DNA of 64,000 nucleotides. Origin: Hymenochaete sp. R1 (taxonomy: Eukaryota; Basidiomycota; Agaricomycetes; Hymenochaetales; Hymenochaetaceae). A program made the translations under genes and the position numbers. Shown here in pieces: positions 34,129 to 45,915 of this stretch. How positions within the stretch are numbered: the first letter of the stretch is position 1; every line of letters starts with the position of its first letter. Location: the NCBI GenBank assembly GCA_019400425.1, contig JAFREE010000043.1, positions 1 through 64,000 of the forward strand, given 5' to 3'. Under the pieces are notes generated by a model. The model made no database searches and was not told the origin of the DNA. It saw only the letters and a program-made list of their open reading frames with translations.

Positions 34129-35912
34129 TTAGTTAGGGACGATAGTGAACCATTTGGAAAAGAGCATGTCCGGGTCATATTTCTTCTTGATTTGCTGGAG
34201 CCGAGGGTAGTTGTCTCCAAAGACTTTCTGCGCACGATCGAATCCAAGCTTTTCGTCGCCCACTGCAATGAAACGTAGTCAATGATTGGCTCTGGAACCA
34301 TACCGCTACGAGGGTTCATTTACCGTAATTCCCGTATGCTCTCAACATCGATACCTCAGGAACGGGCTCTGCGTCAGAGATGATATCCGTCATCGCCCTC
34401 GCTGTCATTCTCCCCCTCTCGTTTTCCGCCTCTCCGCTTTCGCCGTCCCACGCAACAGTGCACAGCACATTACTTGCCGATCCACGAAGATTGAACGCCA
34501 TCGCATCGTTCGGCTCTTCGTTGATCTTCCCGAGTGGGAATAGCTCGAATAACACCGTAATTCGAAAATCGCCTGTGGGCGAGGACAATTCAGTCATGCG
34601 CTGGAATACTCGACGTGCGATAGCGGGCGTGTAATGGAGTTGAGTCACGCCACGCATGTAAATGTTCTGGCCGTGGTGGACGTTCGCGTTCTGTAGCGTG
34701 TTTTGTTCTTCGTAGGGAACAGCACGTGTAAGATCGATCGGGTCTCCAGAGAAAAGGAGCCTCTCTTAGTTGCGCATTAGATGAATGACGTGGAAGGGGA
34801 AAGCGTACTGAGATCTAGGAACTCTTTGAAGTGCCTCCTGCCTTCTTCGACAGATCCATTGAAGAATGGGATGACAACGATGCATGGCTATCATTCAACG
34901 CTGTAAGTAAAGATTTTGCGTTTGCAAGGCTAGATGAATGCGTACTACAAACTCCGGAGGAGGCCCGCGAGTCACCGCCTGCAAGAGCGAACATTTCGGT
35001 CCGTGATCGTCTTTCCACCACTTCGCGGTGACATCAATGACCCGATCAACGAGCGGCGAAGGGTAGATCATTAATCCGGAGTATACCGTTCTTTCCTGAG
35101 GATGGAGGCGGTATACAAATTCACAGCATACACCGAAGTTGCAGCCGCCGCCCCTGATAGCCCAGAACAAATCACGGTTCTCGATCTCCGACGCTGTAAG
35201 GATCGACCCGTCGCCCACGACCATTGTTGCCTGTTGAACATTCAGCAACAAGTCCGGACACGACAACTGCAGACTGACCTGTACAAGGTTATCAATGACC
35301 AACCCATACTGGCCACTTAGCCAGCCATAACCTCCTCCGAGTGTCAGCCTGAAAAATCAAGCTAAAGGTTCACTTTTTGAGAAAGAAAAGCGAAATTTCT
35401 TACCCTCCAACGCCAGTCTGTGAGCATCCGTCAGTATATGCGCATGAAAAAAAAAGATATATGACACTACTTACATGATTGACTGTTCCTGCGACAGTAG
35501 CAAGGCCATACTTTACAGTTTCATTGTCAACCGTCTCCCAAAGTGCGCCTCCGCCGACATACGCCAGCTTATTTTCAGCATCGACGCGACAGCCATTGAT
35601 ATACTTTGACAGATCAATGACCATACCTCCCTCGCACGAAGAGGAACCAGCAGGGTTGTGACCACCCCCTCGAATAGCCAATTGCAAGTTTGCTTCGCGG
35701 GCGTATCTAATAGCGAGAGACACGTCCTCCGCGCATTTGACAAAGGCGACGACTTTGGCGCGTCGAACGGCGTTGGCTGCCCAGCGCTTTATGGCGTGTT
35801 CGTAATCCGGATGACCTTGGGTTACTATGTCGCCTTTGAACGCGCGCTCAAAGGCGGCAAAAGCCGCCATAGCGAGGAGAGAAGATTTTGACTGAAGAGA
35901 ATGGACGACCAT
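34129..35912 (-). CDS. FAD-linked oxidase (PCMH/BBE family), copy C
   Basis: Seven exons (35475-35912, 35404-35417, 35279-35348, 34946-35230, 34809-34887, 34324-34743, 34129-34262) encode 479 residues from the first Met, or 465 from the Met at 35870 that aligns with copies A and B. It keeps the family pattern: AIRGGGHNPAG with the flavin-attaching His, GTVNHTGVGG with Val at the Cys position, DLFWAIRGGGCNFGVCCEF, and NYPRLQQIKKKYDPDMLFS. The 14-nt exon and the 134-nt last exon are conserved exactly. Exons 6 and 7 of A and B are fused here: CTACAG runs straight into AACGCG, a clean intron loss. Copy C is the most diverged of the three and lies 5.9 kb from copy B. Substrate is unknown. Confidence 0.92.
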
Positions 35913-36034
35913 GATTGATGAATGTCGATGGTATGGGAGGAAAGGGACTGGAGAACGGCGGGTTACGATTCTGTCTGGAGGGGGTTGGGGTTATGAATGA
36001 GCCAGCGGGGAAGTGGAAGAGGGGAAGGAGCTGG

Positions 36035-36041
36035 TTTTATA
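36035..36041 (-). promoter_or_regulatory. Candidate TATA box of oxidase C
   Basis: TATAAAA reads on the minus strand 123 bp before the first Met and 165 bp before the aligned Met. The spacing slightly favours the longer N-terminus. Confidence 0.4.
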
Positions 36042-37141
36042 GTCGATCGAGGCAGCGGACAGTACTACTACTAGCTGACGTCGACGTCGAGCGCGTTTAT
36101 TAAAAACGTTTTCTTTTTCTTCTTTTTCTAATTCTGGAAGAGGATGTTGTGACCGACCTGAAAAGAAAGTAGTAAATTAGGAATAAAATATAGATTCCCT
36201 TTCCAGAAATAGACATAGAGAAGGACATCCACGAAACTAGACTTGATTCTCTGACAGTTGACAGATTCAGATAAGCTTGCATTAGACGATTCTCCGCTCT
36301 CCCGTCGGACATGCACCTAATCATGGACTGAAAGAGTCATTATACTGCACTGGCATAAGTAACAAACTCACTCACCCCTTCAATATTCTTCTTTGAAACG
36401 GTCCTCGATCAAAGGTCCACGCTTTTGGTCCACGATTGAAGTACGGGGTTCACTAACGTGCTCAAGGCACAAAATGCGGAATTCCAGTGCTATTAAGGTC
36501 TGAATTGCCACCATGGTCGATTGTTTCGTGAGTCTGTGAGACTTCCAAGCCTCATAATTGACTCAGAGATTTGTCTCAGTTTCTTCAGTTTTTCTTTTCC
36601 AGTCACAGGCATAGCACTTGAAAGTAGCCATCGTTTAGGCTTTCGATCCGCAAGCCCGGGTGAATGCGAGGAGAGAAAGGCATGAGGATGTCCTTCTTTC
36701 TGATATTGGCCGACTTCTGAGCGGCGTGGTAGACGCGAGGCATGGCGAGCGAGGCCAAGTTACAGCAGCTGAAAAATCAAGTCAAAGCGTGATTGGGTAA
36801 TCAATTCAGATCGCTCAAAGTTATCGGCGGCGGCGCTCACCAAGTCGCTTCTTCTCATCTTCCCTCTTCTTCTTCCTTCCCTCATCCTCCCCTCAACCCT
36901 CCACACTTTTCGATTATCTCCTGCGTTGAGCGCATCCCATTCAAGGCGCCCAGGATCTCGTTCTATACATTGTATCCACTTTGCTCGCTTTTTTCCAACG
37001 CTAGCTACTTCGCACAGCGTCTCTTTGCTCTCCTCCTGCCCTCCTGCAATCTTACTTCTTAGGTCTCAACGACCATCCTCTGTACTATCCAATTCTTCGT
37101 GCATTTTCCCTCGTCTCTAGCCCCCCTTCACGAATTTTGAT
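36042..37141. other. Divergent 5' region of oxidase C and the CBM48 gene
   Basis: About 1.1 kb separate two divergent genes. The last 300 bp (36840-37130) are strongly pyrimidine-rich, with repeated CTTC/CCTC runs, and probably form the promoter and leader of the CBM48 gene. No gene is supported. Confidence 0.45.
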
Positions 37142-38400
37142 ATGTCTGAAACTTACGAACTTGTTTTCGAATGGTGCGTACATCTATTTTCGCCTGTCTC
37201 CATCCCGATCAGTAAGCTTATATTCTAATTTAGGCCTCACTCGGAGCCCCGAACAGTCATCGTTACTGGTTCTTTCGATAACGTATGTATCTATCTTTAT
37301 ATTCGGCCTAAATCCCTGCATCTCACCACATTATGTTTCCCAGTGGAGTGCTTCTCGTCAGTTGACTCGCGGTGCAACTGGCTTCTCGACCAAAGTGTCA
37401 GTCCCATGGGATTGCAAAATTGTCTACAAGTTTATCGTTGATGGCAACTGGACTACACACGGTGGCCAAAGTACTGAGCACGATAACATGGGCAACGTCA
37501 ACAACGTCGTCCACACTCCGTCGAAGCCCGCTCCTGTGGTTGTTGCCGAACCCGAACCCAAGGCAGTAGAAGCCGCCGCGGAAGCGCAGCCGAGCGAACC
37601 GCCTAAGGAGAAGCCGACAGTGAATGTAAGTGCTAGATTGCATTGACGTAACATTCATAAAAACGATTCTCAATACTTAATGCGCATCATTCTAGGCCCT
37701 TGAAGTTGCTCCAGAGGTTCCAGTGGTGATCCAACTACTTACGGATCCCAGTGCTGACACATCGGTGAGTTGGTGATACCTTATGCATACACTTGGATAG
37801 CGTAGTTCTCATGAAATTCTGAAGCTTGAGGCCAAACCTGTGGCGAAGACGGAGGTTGAAGCTTCGACGCACGTCCCTGCTGAACCAGAAGCTGTCAAGG
37901 AAGCGGAAATTGCCGAGGCAGAACCTTCGTCTACTCCCGCCTTAGCCGAGCCAACTGTTCAAGTCGAATCCTCTGCTACACCAGCGGAGCCGGAACCCTC
38001 TAAGCCTGTCGAAGAAGCCTCAGCGACTGCCTCTCCCATCCCAAGGCCCTCGACGCCACCGCCACAAAAGGCGGCGGCGGTCTCCGCCTCTGCGCCTGTC
38101 ACGCCCATCAAGACCGTCACAACCCAGACGCCCACAACCCCTCAAAACCACGCCCGCGCCTCAACAACCGCATCTACGACCCCACCATCCTCTATTGCGC
38201 CGTCGACCCCAAAGACGCAGAGCATGAACCCGATGATCGCGGAGCATGATGGCGAACGCTCGAGCAGCATAGCTGCAAAGCCGAAGAGAAAGTCATCGAT
38301 TTTTGGGAAGATCCGGAAGGTTTTTGGAAGTCCGGACGGGAAGAAGAAGAGGGTGGTGAGCGCGAGTGCGGCGACGGGCGCAGGAGCAGGTGCGAATTGA
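37142..38400 (+). CDS. CBM48 (AMPK-beta-like) domain protein, Crp1/Mdg1-like
   Basis: Five exons (37142-37173, 37234-37282, 37344-37625, 37696-37764, 37825-38400) give 335 residues. The first 85 residues form a carbohydrate-binding module 48/E-set domain: ETYELVFEWPHSEPRTVIVT, then GSFDNWSASRQL, VPWDCKIVYKFIVDGNW and NVNNVVH. This is the glycogen-binding fold of AMPK beta subunits, and the layout with a long tail resembles yeast Crp1/Mdg1. The remaining 250 residues are Ala/Pro/Glu/Thr-rich and disordered, ending in a basic stretch (KSSIFGKIRKVFGSPDGKKK). No AMPK-beta C-terminal domain is present, so it is not the kinase regulatory subunit itself. Role in the cell is unknown. Confidence 0.85.
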
Positions 38401-38969
38401 TACTATGTGCTGTCCCCGTCCTCGGCCCGCTTTATCGACGTTATATAGGTGTTCGGACATGGACGGTACTACATGTTCGATCACTTGTCGTTTTTCTGTT
38501 TCTTTTGCTCTTCCCTGCGACACCTTTCCTTTCGAATCGGGATGCGACCCGTCAGGTTCCCGATCGATAAGCACACGCTTGCATTTCATAATCACCTCTT
38601 TTTCACCGATGACCTGAATGTTTCTTAACGCTCCTCACGTCTCCAAATTAACCCTTATCATTACACAAACTCCAAATCATGTCTTCTACCGCGTTCGTCT
38701 AGACTTTCGGCTTCTGCTTCACTCCATCTTTTTCTGTCGGCTCATGGATCGATTTTATGCCACTTTGCTGTTTTTTTTGTCTTCGTTGTCTCTCACATTT
38801 CGTCTGCTCTTTCGTAATCTATTATAGTGAGTGCGTGTATTTAAGTTCTTGATTCATTTTTTACTTGGATTCGAAATACAGAGGGTTTTTTTTACACTGA
38901 TAATTTTCACGGTGGGAGACCGGATCGACTGGGCTATATCGTATACCGGCAAATCATTGTCGTCAGTTT
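38401..38969. other. Convergent 3' region of the CBM48 gene and HBS1
   Basis: Two convergent genes end here, leaving 569 bp of T-rich and mixed sequence. No gene or repeat is evident. Confidence 0.4.
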
Positions 38970-41900
38970 TTATTTAGGCTCGACATCCAGGACGATGCCT
39001 ATAGAACAGTACTTAAGTCAGTGGCCCAAACGAGTGAGATGGATGTAGTAGGAGACGAACCAGCTGCGACCGTCTCCCCATTCCTCCTCAACAATAACCT
39101 CCCCATATCCTTGTTCACCGCGAACGGCTCGATCGGAACGACCTGTACTCTTCCTCCTCTCTGCTCCTTCTCACCTCCCCCACCCCCTTTCGCACCAGAA
39201 CCAGAGCCAGAATGGCTTAGTGCCCCCAAATCTATCGACGCACTCCCCGTCGTTCCCGCCGCCCGAACCGCCACACGGACCTCCGCCGACGTCCCCTTCG
39301 TCAGCACGCGCGGGTTGCGCCGGACGACCGTACCCGTCGAGCGGTCCAGGATGGAGATGAACTGGACGAGATTTGCGGGGCCTGTGTAGGCGTGGGTGAA
39401 GAGTTCGACGGGGGCGCCGAGGGTGAGGGGTGGGGATGCGTTAGTAGCTACGGCGGCGGCTGATTTGGTCGTGGAGTTGTCGGAAGAGGAGTTGTCGAAG
39501 ATGAGGATACGGGCTGTGAAGGTGTTGGTGAGGGGGACGGGTGTTTCGGGTGGACAGAGGACGGATCCGAGTGAAAGATGGAGTTCGGCGGAGGCTGAGG
39601 GAGGGGTGAGGTAGAGCGTTGCGTTGGATCCTGCAGCGGCCCACGGGACAGTATCATCGTCTACTTCGATAGCTGTGATGCATAATGTTATTAGAAATCC
39701 TTTCCGGAATTGAAAAGATCGAAGAGATGAGGAGGGGTTTTACATTTGACAATGGCGGTCTCGTCGCCTGGCAATATGCGTAACTGCTCGCCCGTTTGGA
39801 CGACCCCGCTGCACAGACGTCCTGAGACAGCCATACCACTGTATGCGGCTTTGAAGACGTTGGAGATCGGGAAACGAAGGGGTCGAGTTAGAGCCCTGCT
39901 GGGAGGCTCGAGTTTGTCTGGTTTCAAATAAAAGGTCAAATTTTGAGTTCAATCATTCACTATTCATTGTTCAGATCTCTCACCTAGTAAATCGACTAGC
40001 GTTGGGCCTTTGTACCATATACGTAGGCCTTCCGCCTCCTGCATATCTCGGGAGACGAGATTGATCCCAGACAAAGCCCCGACAGGCGCAAATGCTATCT
40101 TGTTACTGCTGAATCCAGATTGAGATAAAAACGGCTTCAGAGCTTCGCATATCTCCTCGAATCTGTCCCTGTTCCATTCCACCTAAAGCATTATCTTGTG
40201 AATGCCGTCCAAGCCCTCGCAATACTTTATTATATTTACCTGATCTAACTTATTGATCGCGACTACGACCTGACTCACACCCAAACTACGCACGAGCACT
40301 AAGTGCTCCCTCGTCTGACCCCCTCGATCAAATCCAGCCTCGAACTCACCCGTTGAAGCGTCAACGACTAGTAGGGCACAATCAGCTTGAGTCGCTCCAG
40401 AAATCATATTAGGAACGAAGTCTCTATGGCCGGGTGCGTCGAGGATGGTGATGTGCCTGTTAGGAGTCGATAAAGCTTGCGTCGAAATATCCATAGTCAC
40501 ACCTCTGTTTCCAAAATGTAAGAGTCGATCCTACCAGACACCGAACACATGCCTTACCTTTCTCGCTCTTGAATGGTCCCATCCATCTCCCAGGCCCAAG
40601 AAAAACTGCTCTTTCCGATTTTTCCGCTCTCTCGTTCGTTCGTGAGCCTCTTCCTCTCATCTACAAGACCAAGCTCATAAAGTAGTCTCCCCATCAGGGT
40701 CGACTTTCCTGCATCGACGTGACCTATGGGAGAATAAGTATAGTAAGCATGGTTACCTGTTAGAAACTTGCGCACCTATTACGACAAGGCTCACTGCCTT
40801 TTTACTACTTGAGTCGATAGCCTTTTGAGCCTCTTCTAACACTTTCTCTCTTGCAATTGACATTTTTGGAGGAGGTTCATATAGAATCTCTTCTTCGTTC
40901 GGTCCCAAATTCAGGGACGCAATATCAAGTGCTTGTTGGTCTACATGAGTCCTTCCTTGTGCGAGCCTTGCTTGTTGTGTATTGCCCGTATTAGCAACTT
41001 TCTTCGCACCTTTGGCATTCTTCTGAGGGGAAAGTGGTATCGATGACGATGCGCGAGATGCTCCTGCAGAAATTTGCCCAGATTTTAGACCTTGTAATTG
41101 TTTATTTTTGGCCTTCTCTGCCTTTTCACGCTCTCGCGCAGCTTTAAAGATTATATCAGCGACAATAAAAGGTATGAATGGAGATAATATAAGATGAAAG
41201 CCGAATGAGACCCCAAAATTGTCCATACAAAAGGAATTGGACGGAGAAAAGGCAAGAAAGCTTGGAAAAAGCACGGCATGGAGCGGAATATTCAGGTCAA
41301 GAACCACGATTGCGCGGCTTCGATGTTTGTATGCGGCCGGTGTTGCCCAATGAAGTTCCTTTGCGTGCATTTATAACGACATCGTCTGGACTCGGAACAT
41401 CAAATGCGAATGCAGAACCTTTCAACACAGATGGATTGAGCAAATGCATAGGAAGAAGGGCTTCTTTATGCTTTCGCCTCCGTAATCGGTCTTCTGATTT
41501 TTGCTCATCCCTCTGCTGACGTGCATCAATTGTTCTTTCCTTCTCCGGAACCGTGGACCGACCATAATCATCAACAAGCAATACTGCGAAGGGAGAAGGC
41601 TCAGCGATTGCAGAAGGATCTCGATTGTGTATAAGGCTTTGTGCATGAGTACGGGCGCGTTCGAGAGCCTCACGATGAGGATCGTCTTCCTGTTTAGGCG
41701 ATATTTTGGACTGTGGCTTCTTCGCCTTCGCTGCCAACTTTGACTTGTTTTCCGGTATAAAATAGGAAGATGGTAGATCCGCGCGGGAATAAGGAATCAT
41801 GTTCTCCGCTGTCTGAGTATATGTGGTAATCGCTGTTGTCATTGATGACCCTTTTGTAGTGGGCTTCAAGTACTCCGTTGTCGCGAAAGGTGGGCTGAGA

Positions 41901-43842
41901 ATGCGAGGCTTCGTGATTCTACGGCTCTCTTGATCACGGCTGGCTGCTTTAGCTTGCGCGAGCTGGGCTAGTTTCGATGGTGCAGGTTTATCCGCTACGG
42001 AAGGAGGCCGTTCCGTCACCAAAGGCTCATTCTCTGGGCGATCCGGATCCATGTCAGGAATAGATTGTGACTTTGGTATTGGAGATCGGCCCGGTTGAGA
42101 TGAATGAACCGACCTTGGTGGTGGGACAGGGCGCGCCAGCGTAGTAGGAGTAGATGGGCCTCTCGAAGGGACTCGCGGCATCGTGTCCTCCATCGCCCTC
42201 GCAAACGTCGCCTCTCTCGCGCCTCTGGGTGTATAGCTGAAGTTCTGAGGAGTAGTCACTCCTCCCAAAGTTTTCAGCGCATCAAGATTCTGAGCAGATG
42301 ACAATGACTTCGGTCTCAAAATAGGGAACGTTGCAGTCGAGTCCGTGCTTGCGCTTGTTGAGACAGACACTTCGCTAGGTGCCCTTCGTGAGCTGGCAAG
42401 TGAGGCCAGCTTCGACTTCTTTGGTACCGCATCTGCTGTCATGGAAGATGAAGACAGTGATGGTAGCTTTGGTGACCTTATGTTTCCGGCGGCGAGTTCT
42501 GAGTGGACGCTACGAGCGACAGTAGCCCTTTGAGGATCTTGGCGAAGAGCAGACAAGGAGCTAACGGAGGAGGAAGTCTTCTGCGCAGGAACAATCGGAC
42601 GTCCGGTTTTGACCTTCTGTTGGTGATGTTGGGGTTGAGGCGGAGCTTGCATAGTTGAATGAGTGCCTCCCGTTTTATCCGTACGTGAGGGGCTGGGTGT
42701 TCTTATATTCAGTTGACGGACTGCCGATAACGACGGCGAAGGGTCTATGTGATTAGGATCCACAGCCCGATCTATATCTATATCTGCTCTCAGCAAGCAG
42801 ATAAAAAATTGAACATTAGAGAACTTACCTATGACCTGTCCATAGTCGTCAGATGATGTAGCCCCTGATCTCCTATCTCCAGCTTTCGCACGATTGAATG
42901 CAAATGAACTTGCGGAAGGGTGTATGACTTGTCCAAAGGAACTCGTCGAAGTTGGGGTAGAAGGAGGTCGTCGCTGGCCCATGATCTCTTGACGCGTAGG
43001 CCACGGTCCACTGCGTTGAGTACGTGGCGATCTATCAGTGCGCTCCGTCCGCTCAGAAATAGTCGACAGCTTCCTATTGAATCCAGTAGATTGAGGTTCG
43101 AGGTATTCGTCTGGAGACCCATAGAAGCCGTCATACCCCTCTGGCGGTGGAACAGGCAGACCATTTTCAACTAGGTATTCTGTATCATCTTGTAAGTAAT
43201 GCTATGATGAGAGAATACTGTCGATGGCTGACGGTAACAAGCACCTTCGCTCTCACGTACACTGTGGCGACGGTCCGTGCCGAAAGCCCATAAGAGCGAC
43301 ACCAGAAGAGTTGGACGTATGGAACACGGATAGAGTACAGAAGGGGGGTCGATTCGAAACTATGAACAATAATCTCACCTCTACGCTCTTCAGCAACCCG
43401 TATTCGCTCATACTCATCTGCAAGCAACCTAATCAGTCAAGAAACGAAAGGTAACCGGGTTCAAACGTACCAAATACACTGTCTACGCTCTTTTGAACAT
43501 CGAAATAGTTGTTCCACACCGCATCTTTCACAAATGATTCCGGGATACCTGATTGCTCAAAGTCCGGACCGAGGGCGTTGAAGACTGCTTCGCACGCAGT
43601 CTCAAATTGTACTACCAAACAATTCGGGATTGTTAACAATTGATTCTCCTCTTGGAAGGCGCAGCGCAGATAAAGCATACCTGTATCCTCCGGAGACATT
43701 GCATACCCTTCATCATCAGGTAAGTCAGCATCGTCAAGCTCCTCTGGTGGCAAACGTGAGATTAAGCAGCGAACCCCAGCATATATGCGCATCGAATCGT
43801 ACCGTCTATATCCAGGTTCCGAATGTCTCTGTGCCGTGACAT
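38970..43842 (-). CDS. HBS1: Ribosome-rescue GTPase HBS1, with a long N-terminal extension
   Basis: Hbs1 works with Dom34/Pelota to split stalled ribosomes in no-go and non-stop decay. Thirteen exons (43803-43842, 43681-43743, 43471-43611, 43379-43417, 42829-43188, 41305-42771, 40776-41141, 40558-40723, 40240-40504, 39984-40182, 39744-39917, 39061-39672, 38970-38998) give 1,306 residues, about twice yeast Hbs1. The Hbs1 N-domain is visible as [13 protein letters not shown] and [18 protein letters not shown]. About 700 disordered residues follow. The G domain starts near residue 826: GHVDAGKST (G1), ERERGVT (switch I), [16 protein letters not shown] (G3) and NKLD (G4). Two beta-barrel domains end the protein. 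Domain II/III carries a Gly/Ser-rich insert ([12 protein letters not shown]). Intron 6 is 163 nt. The G-domain order and N-domain separate it from eRF3. Confidence 0.92.
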
Positions 43843-44091
43843 ATTGTAAGGATATTAAAGATTCCAATGAAAAAAATTGCGAAAGAAACTGAAAGCGCCG
43901 AAGCCTAGCGAACTCGGGGAATGTGATGGTTAGGAAGGAAGAGGTAAACAGGAAGTCGTGGATCGGTAAACGACTGCTAAACGTCACGTGCAGCCAATGA
44001 CTGCGTCCGGTTTTTTCGAAGTCTCTCATTCCCTTCCTCTTTACCAATAACCAATACCTTATCTTCTATATTTAAAGCATTCAACTTCGAC

Positions 44092-44794
44092 ATGTTCAAC
44101 CTCGCTCGTTCAGCAAGAATTGGCGATGCAGCGCAGCGTGTGAGTATTTTGAGTGCTTTTGGATCTGCGCTCTGAAAGCTGACGAGTTCTCATATTGGTA
44201 CATAAAACGAAGCTTTTCACAACCAGCGCGTCGCGCCAGTACGACCTCGCGAAGCTCACGCTCGTTGGCCGTATAGGTAGAGAAGCCGAAACGAGATACA
44301 CAACGACGAACAAGGAATACGTGACGTGAGTCTCGAAACGTCTCTGCGAACGACAAATACCAACGCTTTGACTTCGAAACAGGTACACCATTGCAACCCG
44401 CAATTACCCTCCTCCTCCTGTCAACCCCGACGGCAGTATGTTTCAGGTCATCTTGTTCTCATACTTGCGCTGACGAAAATGTCATAAAGCTCGTCCTGAG
44501 GCGACTACAAGCTGGCACAATATTTTTTGTTTCAATCCCCAGGCATACAACTACCTAAAGTCTCTGCCAAAAGGTGCCCAGGTCTATGTCGAATGCAACT
44601 ACGAACTGCGCGAAGCCGACAGAGAGGCCGATCCTGGAACTCCGCAGAGTCAACGTCAGATTTTCTTGAAGCATGGTGAGTACTGCCTTCGAATCCTCTG
44701 TGGAAGGCTGGCGTTAACCTCTCGATTAGATTTGATCCGCCTTCTGAAAGGTGTAAGGACGCAACCCTCGGAGGATGCGGAGTCTACGGAATAA
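44092..44794 (+). CDS. RIM1: Mitochondrial single-stranded DNA-binding protein
   Basis: RIM1/mtSSB coats single-stranded mtDNA during replication. Five exons (44092-44139, 44213-44325, 44383-44446, 44543-44675, 44730-44794) give 140 residues, as expected of this family. A basic presequence (MFNLARSARIGDAAQRLFTT) precedes the OB fold, with KLTLVGRIGREAE, EYVTYTIATRNY, KGAQVYVECNYELREAD and QRQIFLKHDLIRLLK. The acidic C-terminal tail (EDAESTE) resembles SSB tails. It is divergent from HBS1 across 249 bp. Confidence 0.92.
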
Positions 44795-45275
44795 ATTATT
44801 GCTCGTCTGGCTGAAAGTAGACCTTTAATGTATTTGACTTGCTAATTTTCTAGTCGCTTTTCTTGCTTTGTAAGCGATTATCCATATGGAATTGAAGGTG
44901 AAAGGTGGCAATATTAATGGAAAGCTGAAAGCGTCGTAACTGCCGCTGCAGCCAGCATGCAAGAGAGCCAAAATCAAGAACTAGGAAACACGATACAAAA
45001 TATGTCTGAGGGTTTAGTCGGCATACTCGTACGGCGACTCTGCTCGCACGCTTCGATTTGGATACGCTGCATTCGGGGTATATCCCGCTTGGTTCGGGTA
45101 CGCTTCAGAGTGTGCGTGATGATTCTGAATCCACTCCTAAAAGAAAAGGCGGGGGAAAACAAGAGACCGGTCCCAAGAGAAAGGGGAGATGGTATACAGA
45201 AAAGGGAAACAAAGAAAGGGCCATGAATAATCGTGATCATAACGGGGAAGCTGAAATTAGAGGAGAGGGACCCAG
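44795..45275. other. Convergent 3' region of RIM1 and the small orphan gene
   Basis: These 481 bp hold the 3' flanks of a plus- and a minus-strand gene. Frames on both strands are purine-biased and have no recognisable content. Confidence 0.4.
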
Positions 45276-45915
45276 CTATCGTACCATGCTCGCGCGAGGG
45301 CCGTTTGCCATCATTGAAGGAGACTGAGAGTCGGCGATGTCTTTGAAACCGAAGGTTTTCGAGAGGTAGTCACGTATGGAGGTAACAACCAACTGGAAGG
45401 CAATATATGAGAATGGGACTTGATACAAGTCGAATGTTTCATACTCTATGATCATCCGCACTGGAACCCCCATATGCGGCAACCTGGAGGGATGGAAATA
45501 CAAATCAGTCGGACTTTCATAGCGAACGACGAATGAAGGCAACTTTACAATTGCTACGGGGCAAATGAGGGAGTTCTGATTGCATTGAATTGGTTTTACT
45601 TAGTTCACTGGACACTGGCGTGTGATCTCTAAGCGTTATTCACCTGAAGCCATATAGGAAATGCTGACGAAATCAAACCATGAGCCGCAGTCTCTTGGGA
45701 GTTAAACAGAAAGAAAAGGGGAAACAATGCATACCTCCACCATTTACGCTGTATTCCCCTCTTATTCCAATATCTTTAGGCGTCTTTCCTGAATCGCCGG
45801 CTAAACCGTCAATCTTGACTTTCAAGTGCGAATTCTAGCTTCAAACAAAACGCACCCATTGCCCCAATCCCTTTCTCAACATAAAAACTTGAATGCCCCG
45901 TCCGTCGTACAACAT
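45276..45915 (-). CDS. Small orphan protein, four exons
   Basis: No frame longer than 89 codons exists here, but four exons (45889-45915, 45735-45834, 45644-45693, 45276-45575) splice in perfect phase to 158 residues. Introns are 54, 41 and 68 nt with GT..AG borders. The protein includes HLKVKIDGLAGDSGKTPKDI, EYSVNGGETAAHGLISSAFP, LPSFVVRYESPTDLYFHPS and IEYETFDLYQVPFSYIAFQ. It has no signal peptide or clear membrane helix. Amino-acid composition is that of a folded protein. The first exon is the weakest; a different upstream start is possible. No family is recognised. It is convergent with RIM1. Confidence 0.55.
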
